The notes beneath the pieces were generated by a model that was not told the origin of the DNA, did not search any database, and saw nothing but the letters and a program-made list of their open reading frames with translations. A stretch of 64,000 nt of DNA, from assembly GCF_047730065.1 (NCBI RefSeq), contig NZ_CP159829.1, positions 186,001 through 250,000 of the forward strand, read 5' to 3'. The first letter of the stretch is position 1. Each line of letters starts with the position of its first letter. The translations under genes were made by a program, and so were the position numbers. Below are positions 45,441 to 53,077 of this stretch, one piece after another. Source of the DNA: Njordibacter sp028825405. Lineage in GTDB: Bacteria; Pseudomonadota; Gammaproteobacteria; Pseudomonadales; Balneatricaceae.

Positions 45441-46481
45441 TCAAACCGAGGGGGTTATATGGGTGACACTATGCGCTTTGTTGAACTCACGTAGACGTGC
45501 AAAAACATCGATACCAAGCTGACGATATACATCCAATAGGTCTATGAGTACCCAGTTTTCTCTTATAAGTCCGCGCTCCACACGCCAAAAGTCAAGACTA
45601 CGCAAACTCACCTCTTGGCCTGCAGGCGCAATACCCAGCCAGCCATCGCGTGTTAGAGTTTGGCGCATGTTGGGCCATCCCGTGACTGCGACATATTGAC
45701 CCTCACCAAATAAATGTGAAGCGACCCCTTGAGTCTGTTGTCCACGATCTGGCATGGCCTTTAAAAATGGTATCTGATGCCAATTACGAAAACCTGCAAT
45801 ACCCCTAGCGGTGCCAATGCCACCCGGTCCATACCAATTCATCCGAGGGTGCCAAAAGCGTTCTAATTGCATAACTTCAGGGCCACCCTCTGCAGGATGA
45901 CGTATCAGGTGTTGGAGCATATCAATCACTAAATCAGCATTTGCTTGGCCTTGTCCTTCAAATTTATCCTCTATGCGTAAGCCATCTTGGCTGGCAGGAC
46001 TCGGAATAAAACCTTCCCAGCCTAGGGATGGAGCCAAAGGCCACGCTCGAGCTTGCAACATCACTTCTGGGATATCCCAAATGGCTTGAATTTCAACTAT
46101 TTTACCTTTCTCAAAGCGGTAAAATTCATGCAAGCGTATGTGTGTCATATGCCCTGTGGGGGGTATATCCAACCAAGGAGCTACAAACGTGCCAACATAA
46201 TGGCCGGCGCATCCCACCCATTCTTGCCCTTCTGAAGAAGGGCTAGACATCATTATAAAGTCACGCCTTTCAAGATCAGGCATAGCCCTCAGTAACGGCT
46301 GATAACAGGTTTCATAGAGCGCTGTAGGACCTGTCACATCATTAAAGGGTAAGCACATATGCGCCACTGCATCATGGGCCATTAATTCCTTTAGTAGACT
46401 TTGCACTTGAGGGGCTTCAAAGTCCTGCATGGCCCTAAATAGAGGCTCCAAAATAGCTTTGTTATGCGCCCCATTAGCCAT
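45441..46481 (-). CDS. SnoaL/NTF2-like protein B (two domains)
   Basis: The 346-residue protein has two NTF2-like domains. Its second domain shares signatures with proteins C and D: WYGPGGIG, GWPNM, and ENWVLIDLLDVYRQLGIDVF near the C-terminus. Its first domain has DVTGPTALYETCYQPLLRAMPDLERRDF and YRFEKGKIVEIQAIWDIPEVM, matching protein D. It starts at a TAATG overlap with the hisD-like stop, so it is coupled to it, and it ends the ugpC-like operon. The catalytic function is unknown. Confidence 0.8.
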   Translation of the reverse strand: MANGAHNKAILEPLFRAMQDFEAPQVQSLLKELMAHDAVAHMCLPFNDVTGPTALYETCYQPLLRAMPDLERRDFIMMSSPSSEGQEWVGCAGHYVGTFVAPWLDIPPTGHMTHIRLHEFYRFEKGKIVEIQAIWDIPEVMLQARAWPLAPSLGWEGFIPSPASQDGLRIEDKFEGQGQANADLVIDMLQHLIRHPAEGGPEVMQLERFWHPRMNWYGPGGIGTARGIAGFRNWHQIPFLKAMPDRGQQTQGVASHLFGEGQYVAVTGWPNMRQTLTRDGWLGIAPAGQEVSLRSLDFWRVERGLIRENWVLIDLLDVYRQLGIDVFARLREFNKAHSVTHITPSV

Positions 46482-47791
46482 TACTGGGCCCCTGTTCCAT
46501 AGGGCACATGCTTTTTGCCGTAGCGGCGGACTCTTAAGTTACATTGTTCAGCGTGTCCCACGAACCCTTCCAACATGCATAAGCGGGAACCATACTCGCC
46601 GATCATGGTTGCCGCTTCGTCAGAGGTTATTTTTTGATAGCTATGGGTCTTAAGGTATTTACCCACCCATAAGCCACCGGTATAACGTCCAGCCTTTCGG
46701 GTAGGTAGGGTGTGGTTAGTACCGATCACCTTATCACCGTTAGAGACGTTAGTTCGTGGCCCCAGAAATAGGCCACCGTAACAGGTCATATTCTCAAGAT
46801 ACCAATCATCACGATCGGTCATCACTTGCACGTGTTCATAAGCTTTTTGCTCAGAGACTTGCAACATTTCTGCATGGGTGTCACACAAAATGATTTCACC
46901 GTAATCGCGCCAACTTACAGAGGCTGTATCAGCAGTGGGCAAAATCTGTAAGATTCGATCTATCTCCAGCAAGGTAGCCTCTGCTAAAGCCCGGCTAGTT
47001 GTCACCAAGGCTGCAGGTGAGTTATAACCATGCTCAGCTTGTCCCAACATATCTGTGGCGCACATTTCTGCGTCAACCGTATCGTCAGCAATAATCATTG
47101 TTTCCGTTGGTCCAGCAAACAAATCAATACCGACGCGTCCAAACAATTGTCGCTTTGCCTCGGCAACAAAGGCATTACCTGGGCCAACGAGCAGATGCAC
47201 AGGTTCTATGGTCTCTGTGCCTATGGCCATGGCCCCAACGGCCTGAATACCCCCAATAACATAGATCTCATGGGCACCCCCTAAGTGCATGGCTGCAACT
47301 ACAGCAGGGTTGGGCTCTCCATTAAACGGTGGAGTGCAGGCAATAATGCGAGGCACTCCAGCTACACTAGCGGTCGCCACGGACATGTGTGCAGAGGCTA
47401 CCATGGGAAACTTGCCCGCAGGCACATAACAACCTACTGATTGCACGGGGATGTGTTTATGTCCCAAAATGACGCCGGGCAAAGTCTCTACTTCAACATC
47501 CAGCATAGAGTCGCGTTGCACTTGAGCAAAGTTTCGTACTTGCTGCTGGGCAAACTTAATATCCTCCATGTCACGGGCCGGCACCTTGGCTATGATCTTG
47601 TGTATTTGTTCTTCAGATAAACGAAAAGATAGGGGGGTGTACTGATCAAATTTCTGAGCTAAGTCCCTTACTGCTTGATCACCTCGAGCTTCGATGTCGG
47701 CTAATGTTGTTTCTACCACAGCTCGAGTTTGTGCATCATCTTGGGCCTTATCAGCGTCTGGCTTAGCGTGTTTTAAATAAGTAATTGCCAT
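46481..47791 (-). CDS. Histidinol-dehydrogenase-family NAD-dependent alcohol dehydrogenase
   Basis: The 436-residue protein has the HisD fold with its zinc and catalytic residues kept: GQAEHGYNSPAAL (Gln and His ligands), AYEHVQVMT (catalytic Glu-His), GDKVIGTNHTLPT (Asp ligand and His), and a C-terminal EGFVGHAEQ His. Other conserved parts are CYVPAGKFPM and VGPGNAFVAEAKRQLFGRVGIDLFAGPTE. It is not in a his operon. It groups by eye with catabolic paralogues such as HpsN that oxidise a polyol-like primary alcohol to the acid in two NAD-linked steps. Its substrate is unknown. ATG at 47791 follows AGGA; 2-base gap to SnoaL-C. Confidence 0.88.
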   Translation of the reverse strand: MAITYLKHAKPDADKAQDDAQTRAVVETTLADIEARGDQAVRDLAQKFDQYTPLSFRLSEEQIHKIIAKVPARDMEDIKFAQQQVRNFAQVQRDSMLDVEVETLPGVILGHKHIPVQSVGCYVPAGKFPMVASAHMSVATASVAGVPRIIACTPPFNGEPNPAVVAAMHLGGAHEIYVIGGIQAVGAMAIGTETIEPVHLLVGPGNAFVAEAKRQLFGRVGIDLFAGPTETMIIADDTVDAEMCATDMLGQAEHGYNSPAALVTTSRALAEATLLEIDRILQILPTADTASVSWRDYGEIILCDTHAEMLQVSEQKAYEHVQVMTDRDDWYLENMTCYGGLFLGPRTNVSNGDKVIGTNHTLPTRKAGRYTGGLWVGKYLKTHSYQKITSDEAATMIGEYGSRLCMLEGFVGHAEQCNLRVRRYGKKHVPYGTGAQ

Positions 47792-47793
47792 TC

Positions 47794-48333
47794 TTAATTC
47801 CTTGTCTGTTTTGCTTGTGGCGCTTGTTTTTCACCCAGATCAAAAGCTTCCCAGCCTTCGCCATTAAATACATCAACTCCCAATTGCGCCAGCACATGAG
47901 GAAAATCAACCATGACCCAGTTATCACAAATTTTGCCGTCCACTACTTTCCAGAAATCCATGTAGCGAATTTCTACCTTTGTGCCAGTGGCTTTTATGCC
48001 CATAAAAGTGCCACTATGGGTGGCTTCCTGACGTCCAAATGCTGCGGCCCATTCACCCATGTATAAACGTGCTTCATCGACACAAATTTTGTCAGAAAAC
48101 GCCGCTTGAAAAGGCTGTTGCCAGTTTTTTTGAAATTCTTTTAAACCCTGTTTGGTGCCACAACCTTGATTACCCATCCAGCTAAAAGTTTGGCTAAAAA
48201 ACTCACCGATATCTGCAATGCGATGGTCATTCAAGCCATCCACCATAGATTCGATGACTTTTTGCGTCGCCTCTGTTTTTGACATGTCAGTGTCACGACT
48301 CAGTGCAGCTTGGATTGGGCGACTACCTTTCAT
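47794..48333 (-). CDS. SnoaL/NTF2-like protein C (one domain)
   Basis: The 179-residue protein is a single SnoaL-like domain with FSWMGNQGCGTKQGLKEFQKNW, the DFWKVVDGKICDNWVMVDFPHVLAQLGVDVF C-terminal signature shared with proteins B and D, and an acidic tail. Its ATG overlaps the ugpC-like stop as ATGA, so expression is coupled to the transporter ATPase. It may correspond to the second half of the two-domain paralogues. Function unknown. Confidence 0.8.
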   Translation of the reverse strand: MKGSRPIQAALSRDTDMSKTEATQKVIESMVDGLNDHRIADIGEFFSQTFSWMGNQGCGTKQGLKEFQKNWQQPFQAAFSDKICVDEARLYMGEWAAAFGRQEATHSGTFMGIKATGTKVEIRYMDFWKVVDGKICDNWVMVDFPHVLAQLGVDVFNGEGWEAFDLGEKQAPQAKQTRN

Positions 48334-49391
48334 GGTTGATGCTCCTCAAAACGATGGCCGCTATGGGTATCAAATAGGTGACATATGCTGGCAGTAATGT
48401 GGATACCCACCTCAGCACCGATGGCAACGCTATAGTCTTTCGATGACTTAACAGCGATTAAGCTTTCACCAACACGCGCCGTGACCATAGTAGAGTCGCC
48501 AAGTAGTTCCAAAGAGTAAACCTGTATGTTGAGTTCTGCTGCAGTGCTTGAAACGCTCGCATCTTCAGCTCGAAAGCCCAAGGTCACCGGTCCATCTGGG
48601 AACTGATCAAAGCCGGTTACTTGCATATTTTGAGCTTTAAATGTGCCCGCTTCGAGGGTGCCATCCACTAGGTTCATCGCCGGTGAGCCAATAAAGCTAG
48701 CCACAAAAGTATTAGCTGGATTATCGTAGATATCAGTGGGAGTGCCTACTTGCTGGACTATGCCTTTATTCATGACCACCACTCGATCAGCCAATGTCAT
48801 GGCTTCTATTTGGTCATGGGTAACATAAATGGTCGTGACTTGAAGCTCATGGGATAAATTCTTGATTTGAGCCCGCGTAGAAACCCGTAGCTTGGCATCT
48901 AAATTTGACAAGGGCTCATCCATCAGAAATACTTTTGGCTTGCGGACTATCGCTCTGGCTAGGGCGACTCGTTGACGCTGTCCTCCTGACAACTCAGCCG
49001 GTTTACGATGTAAAAAATCTTCTAGTTCAACCATCGCTGCCGCTTTCATCACCCGCTCATGATGCTCAGATTTGGGAGCCTTACGCACCTTGAGTGGAAA
49101 ACGAATGTTTTCATATACATCCATGTTGGGATAAAGGGCATAACTTTGGAATACCATGGCTACGTCTCGATCCTTTGGGTCGAGTTCATTAACGACTTGC
49201 CCGTCAATGATAATTTCGCCTTCAGTGGCATCCTCTAGGCCTGCAATCATGCGCATGGTGGTGGTTTTACCACAACCAGATGGCCCCAAAAGTACTAGGA
49301 ATTCTTTATCAGCTATAGTCAGGTCGAAGTTTTCTACCCCAACAAAACTTCCCCAGCGCTTACCTATATTGCGTAACTGTATTTTAGCCAT
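48330..49391 (-). CDS. CUT1-type ABC transporter ATP-binding protein (UgpC/MalK-like)
   Basis: The 353-residue ATPase has Walker A GPSGCGKTT (residues 36-44), signature LSGGQRQRVALARAIV, Walker B VFLMDEPLSNLDAKLR and a C-terminal TOBE/MOI regulatory domain (about 240-350), the MalK/UgpC layout. It should power the permeases encoded divergently at 51126-53067. The ATG at 49391 gives MAKIQLRNIGKRWG; an upstream TTG at 49421 lies inside the candidate operator and is unlikely. It heads the unit ugpC-like, SnoaL-C, hisD-like, SnoaL-B. Confidence 0.94.
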   Translation of the reverse strand: MAKIQLRNIGKRWGSFVGVENFDLTIADKEFLVLLGPSGCGKTTTMRMIAGLEDATEGEIIIDGQVVNELDPKDRDVAMVFQSYALYPNMDVYENIRFPLKVRKAPKSEHHERVMKAAAMVELEDFLHRKPAELSGGQRQRVALARAIVRKPKVFLMDEPLSNLDAKLRVSTRAQIKNLSHELQVTTIYVTHDQIEAMTLADRVVVMNKGIVQQVGTPTDIYDNPANTFVASFIGSPAMNLVDGTLEAGTFKAQNMQVTGFDQFPDGPVTLGFRAEDASVSSTAAELNIQVYSLELLGDSTMVTARVGESLIAVKSSKDYSVAIGAEVGIHITASICHLFDTHSGHRFEEHQP

Positions 49392-49403
49392 GGTTATCAA
49401 CTT

Positions 49404-49423
49404 AATTTCATACGTATTCAAAA
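49404..49423 (-). promoter_or_regulatory. Candidate LacI-family operator, ugpC-like side
   Basis: On the minus strand this reads TTTTGAATACGTATGAAATT. It matches the motif at 49649-49668 at 18 of 20 positions. It is an imperfect palindrome centred on CG (core ATACGTAT), as LacI-family operators are. It ends 12 bases before the ugpC-like ATG. Confidence 0.55.
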
Positions 49424-49648
49424 ATTATCATCTTTTATGCATATTTTCAAGCATTATTGCTCGGTTGAAAGTTCTATTTAAAGATAAAGTTGGTGAATTA
49501 AAATAGTCCTGTTGAATTTTTTACATTTTTAAAATAGCAGTGTTATATTTTTTAATATATATAAAACAATATGTTATTATTTTTTAATTGAATAAAAGAG
49601 CTTCTCTTGCCTAAAGCTATTGCCAACCTATGCACAAAAATAGTAGTA

Positions 49649-49668
49649 TTTTGAATACGCATGTAATT
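49649..49668 (+). promoter_or_regulatory. Candidate LacI-family operator, binding-protein side
   Basis: TTTTGAATACGCATGTAATT lies about 95 bases upstream of the binding-protein ATG, oriented towards it. It is the mate of the minus-strand copy at 49404-49423. A rough -10 (TATCAT) lies just downstream, so bound repressor could block transcription. The surrounding 49391-49763 intergenic region is otherwise very AT-rich with no gene. Confidence 0.55.
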
Positions 49669-49763
49669 TACTATCATTATACGAGTGTAATAAGGCAGCA
49701 TGCTGATGCATAATTAGGCCGCATTGGTCTCAAACTAATAAACCTTAAAAGGATGCGTTCATT

Positions 49764-51011
49764 ATGGGCACAATAAAAACGATAGCACTCACTGCAATTG
49801 CAGCAGCTGTTTTAACTAGCTCTTCAGCTTTTGCTGGCTGTGGCATAAATGGCAATGCAAATGTGAGTATTTTGGGTAACGACTTCCCCGCATTGCATGC
49901 AGTTTTTTCTGCAGCCGAAGAGTGCGCAGGCGATGGTGTGGCAGTGACTAAAAACCACAACAAAGACTACAAAGATTTAATGGTACCAGCCTTAACGGCA
50001 AATCCAGCTGAATACACCGCCTTAACTGTGTCAAATGCCACGCTAGTCACCCTAATGAATGATGATCTTGTCAGGCCATTGGACGAACTCGTTGCTAAAT
50101 ATGGTTCAAGCTTGAATAAATCACAGTTGGTGACGGTTGGTGGCAAAGTAATGGCAGTAGCCTTTATGGCCAACGCGCAGCACCTTTTCTACCGGTCAGA
50201 TATTCTATCCAAAGTGGATATGAGTGTAGATGAATTGCAAACCTATGAGCAGGTATTGACTGCCGCTAAGAGGATTCGTGACGCTGGGCTTATGGAATAT
50301 CCAGTTGCACTTAATACGAAGGCGGGATGGAACTTAGGTGAAGAATTTGTCAACATGTACCTTGGAACGGGTGCCGACATGTTTAAGCCAGGCACGGCTG
50401 AAGTGGCTATTAACAATGCTCATGGAGTTGCAACGTTAGAGATGCTGAAGCAGCTAGTTAGCTACTCGCACCCAGATTTCTTAACCTTTGACTCTAACGC
50501 TACACAAGCGCTCTGGGAAGGTAACAAGTTGGCATTAGCCACCATGTGGGGCTCTCGGACAAAAGGCGTGTTGGATGATGAGGGCTCGACCGAAGAAGTT
50601 GTTATGAATACTGATTTTGCTGCAGCTCCCAGTTTTAATGGTAGTAGCATACCAGCCTCTTCTCTTTGGTGGGATGGTTTTGTGATTTCTAAGAACGTGT
50701 CTGATGCTGATGCTGAAGCAAGCTTTATGGCGATGATGAATGGTATCTCTCCTGAAATGGTGCAGGCAAACAATGATGCAACTGTTTGGTTAATCGATGG
50801 TTATAAACCAAGCAAAGCTGCTTCTGGCGTAAATGCAACCGCTATGAATGGCGCTGCACCATACCCTATGATGCCGTTTATGGGAGCTTTACACGGCGCA
50901 GCAGGTTCGGAGCTTTCTGAATTCCTACAAGGAACTGAAAGTGCTGAGCAGGCATTATCAGATATGGAAGCAGCCTACAACGCGGCCGCTACAGAAAAAG
51001 GTTATTTATAA
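49764..51011 (+). CDS. Extracellular solute-binding protein of a CUT1-type ABC importer
   Basis: The 415-residue precursor has a signal peptide (MGTIKTIALTAIAAAVLTSSSAFA, cleavage after Ala24) and a family 1 sugar-binding-protein fold. It has NKDYKDLMVPALTANPAEYTALTVSN near the N-terminus, a hinge region with MWGSRTKG, and PASSLWWDGFVISKN near the C-terminus. Two Cys (about 26 and 53) could form a periplasmic disulfide. It should capture the unknown substrate in the periplasm. An AAGGA site precedes the ATG by 10 bases. It is first of a four-gene plus-strand operon. Confidence 0.92.
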   Translation: MGTIKTIALTAIAAAVLTSSSAFAGCGINGNANVSILGNDFPALHAVFSAAEECAGDGVAVTKNHNKDYKDLMVPALTANPAEYTALTVSNATLVTLMNDDLVRPLDELVAKYGSSLNKSQLVTVGGKVMAVAFMANAQHLFYRSDILSKVDMSVDELQTYEQVLTAAKRIRDAGLMEYPVALNTKAGWNLGEEFVNMYLGTGADMFKPGTAEVAINNAHGVATLEMLKQLVSYSHPDFLTFDSNATQALWEGNKLALATMWGSRTKGVLDDEGSTEEVVMNTDFAAAPSFNGSSIPASSLWWDGFVISKNVSDADAEASFMAMMNGISPEMVQANNDATVWLIDGYKPSKAASGVNATAMNGAAPYPMMPFMGALHGAAGSELSEFLQGTESAEQALSDMEAAYNAAATEKGYL

Positions 51012-51042
51012 AAGCGGCTAAATTTAGCTAGTTAGCTTATTG

Positions 51043-51070
51043 GGGGGCAAGGCCAAGCGTCTTTGCCCCC
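51043..51070 (+). terminator. Hairpin between binding-protein and permease genes
   Basis: GGGGGCAA and TTGCCCCC form a perfect 8-bp stem with a 12-base loop, followed by TTTCTTTTA. Placed after the binding-protein gene, it may protect its 3' end or attenuate transcription so that binding protein is made in excess over permeases, as in other sugar importers. Confidence 0.6.
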
Positions 51071-51125
51071 TTTCTTTTATTTAGCCCCTTTTACTTTAGC
51101 CCATTATATAAACCGGAACCCTTTC

Positions 51126-52154
51126 ATGCCCCATCGTACTTTTTTTTGGTTTATTATTCCGTCACTGTTGGCCATGGTGCTGTTTATTGCCTTGCCAGTA
51201 ATTTCTGTAATAGTCCAGTCATTGCACGTCGAGCACGAAAAGGTGCTGATCAGCTCAGAAAATTGTGGGCCATTTGGATGTAAACAAATAACCACTATTG
51301 ACGTTGCCGCCACAGATCAACTAAGGTCGGAACGGCCACTAGGACAGTTCAGTGGGTTTGACAACTATACTAATCGAAGCCATCTTGCTTTTGATGAGGT
51401 CAGTTTAGCCTGGGAAATCAGCGAGAATATGACTGATTTTATAAAAAAAATACTCAACCTACCCTTTTATAAAGCCCTTTTTTTCACGCTAACCTATACC
51501 TTTGTAGTCACCCCTTTTGTCATTATATTAGGTTTGGCTATTGCGTTAGGAGTTAATTCACTACCCAAGTTTGCCAAGGGCCCTACTATTTTTGTGTCGC
51601 TGCTGCCCATGATTGTAACCCCCCTTATTGGGTCATTAATTTTGTTTTGGATGGTCGATGGAGATGGCATTATTGGAGGCTCAATTCAAACTCTTTTTAA
51701 TGATCCTAATTTATCTTTAAAAGCCTCTCCTGCCTTGACGTGGATGATGCTAATAGTCTACGGCATTTGGCACTCAGCGCCATTTTCCTTTATTGTGTTT
51801 TATGCGGGTTTACAGACTGTACCTGCGGATACGCTTGAAGCCGCTACTATTGATGGGGCTAATCGTTGGCAACGTATCCGTTATGTCGTGGTGCCCTATA
51901 TGAAGCCTTTGGTCGTATTTATTACCTTGATGCAATTGATGGATAACTTTCGCGTGTTTGAGCCCATTGTTAGTTTTGCCTCTGAGGCCAGTGCGACGTC
52001 ATTGAGCTGGATCATTTATAAAGACTTAACATCAGACACTCAACTCTTTGGTTCTGCAGCTGCCACGTCTATGCTTACTATTGTGGGTGTTGCAATTCTA
52101 TTGTTACCCGTGCTGATTAAAACTTGGCGCGACTTTAACCGCACAGCCCGCTAA
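51126..52154 (+). CDS. CUT1-type ABC importer permease 1 (MalF/UgpA-like)
   Basis: The 342-residue inner-membrane protein has helix 1 in the first 30 residues, then an unusually long segment of about 85 residues before the next helix, containing two close cysteines (NCGPFGCKQ). Five more helices follow, with the permease EAA loop EAATIDGANRWQRIRYVVVPYMKP, which contacts the ATPase. The ATG at 51126 starts MPHRTFFWFIIPSLLAMVLF; an in-frame TTG at 51063 lies in the hairpin and is unlikely. Gap to permease 2 is 31 bases. Confidence 0.9.
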   Translation: MPHRTFFWFIIPSLLAMVLFIALPVISVIVQSLHVEHEKVLISSENCGPFGCKQITTIDVAATDQLRSERPLGQFSGFDNYTNRSHLAFDEVSLAWEISENMTDFIKKILNLPFYKALFFTLTYTFVVTPFVIILGLAIALGVNSLPKFAKGPTIFVSLLPMIVTPLIGSLILFWMVDGDGIIGGSIQTLFNDPNLSLKASPALTWMMLIVYGIWHSAPFSFIVFYAGLQTVPADTLEAATIDGANRWQRIRYVVVPYMKPLVVFITLMQLMDNFRVFEPIVSFASEASATSLSWIIYKDLTSDTQLFGSAAATSMLTIVGVAILLLPVLIKTWRDFNRTAR

Positions 52155-52185
52155 GGCGCTCACAAAGCCACTCAAGGAGCATTCC

Positions 52186-53067
52186 ATGCCCAACCTAGCT
52201 CAGCGCCGATCTAACACTCTTGCCATCGTTTCCACTGCATTTGTTATGCTGTGGGTGATAATTGCCTCTGGGCCCTTTTTATGGACCCTATGGGGTTCCT
52301 TTAAAGTACAGGGAGATTTTTTCTCTAAAGCAGATTGGACCAATGCCCTTTATGGGGTCCGCACTATGTTTGAAACTGGTGGTTTTTTCACTACTAACGG
52401 CTACTACGGTGCTTGGATAGAGCAAGGTTTTGGTGAATCTGTAATTAACACCACCATTGTTGTTGTTTCTACTGTAATCATTTCACTTACCTTGGGCACC
52501 TTGGGTGGTTATGCCTTGGCTCGGTCGGGCTTTAAATACTCTTTCTGGATCTTGATGCTTGCACTAGTATTTCGAGCAATGCCTCATATTACTTTGGTGT
52601 CAGGTTATTTGTTACCATTTTTCGAGTGGAATATTTGGGGTTATTTACCGACCTCGATTGTTGTTTTAGTGGCTATTAACCAGCCCTTCACTTTATGGAT
52701 GCTGCATTCGTTCTTTTTGAACATACCCAAAGACATGGATGAGAGTGCCATGGTTGATGGCTGCACCCGTTTTCAAGCGTTCCGCCACGTTATCATACCG
52801 GTTATGTGGCCTGGTGTGGTCACGACCGGGCTGTTTAGCTTTTTACTGGCCTACAACGATTTCGCTGTTACTGCTTCTTTGCTAAGCCAAGAGAATCAAA
52901 CGATGATACCAAAGATTGCCAGCTTTTTAGGTACCACTCAAGTCGAAGGTAATGTCATGTTCGCAGTTGCTGCTGTGGTATCAGCGATGATCCCATTATT
53001 TATTCTAATAATGTTCTTCCAGCGTCAAATTGTATCTGGCTTAACAGCGGGTGCGGTAAAAGGGTAG
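52186..53067 (+). CDS. CUT1-type ABC importer permease 2 (MalG/UgpE-like)
   Basis: The 293-residue protein has an N-terminal helix (LAIVSTAFVMLWVIIASGPFLWTLWGSF), an extra stretch before helix 2, four to five further helices, and the EAA loop DESAMVDGCTRFQAFRHVIIPVMWPGV. It pairs with permease 1 to form the channel. A GGAGC site precedes the ATG. SnoaL-D follows 10 bases after its stop. Confidence 0.92.
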   Translation: MPNLAQRRSNTLAIVSTAFVMLWVIIASGPFLWTLWGSFKVQGDFFSKADWTNALYGVRTMFETGGFFTTNGYYGAWIEQGFGESVINTTIVVVSTVIISLTLGTLGGYALARSGFKYSFWILMLALVFRAMPHITLVSGYLLPFFEWNIWGYLPTSIVVLVAINQPFTLWMLHSFFLNIPKDMDESAMVDGCTRFQAFRHVIIPVMWPGVVTTGLFSFLLAYNDFAVTASLLSQENQTMIPKIASFLGTTQVEGNVMFAVAAVVSAMIPLFILIMFFQRQIVSGLTAGAVKG

Positions 53068-53077
53068 TAGAGTTAAT

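Noticed and set aside
46481..47791. Biosynthetic histidinol dehydrogenase (hisD)
   Set aside because: No other his genes nearby, and operon context with an importer and SnoaL-like genes points to a catabolic paralogue.
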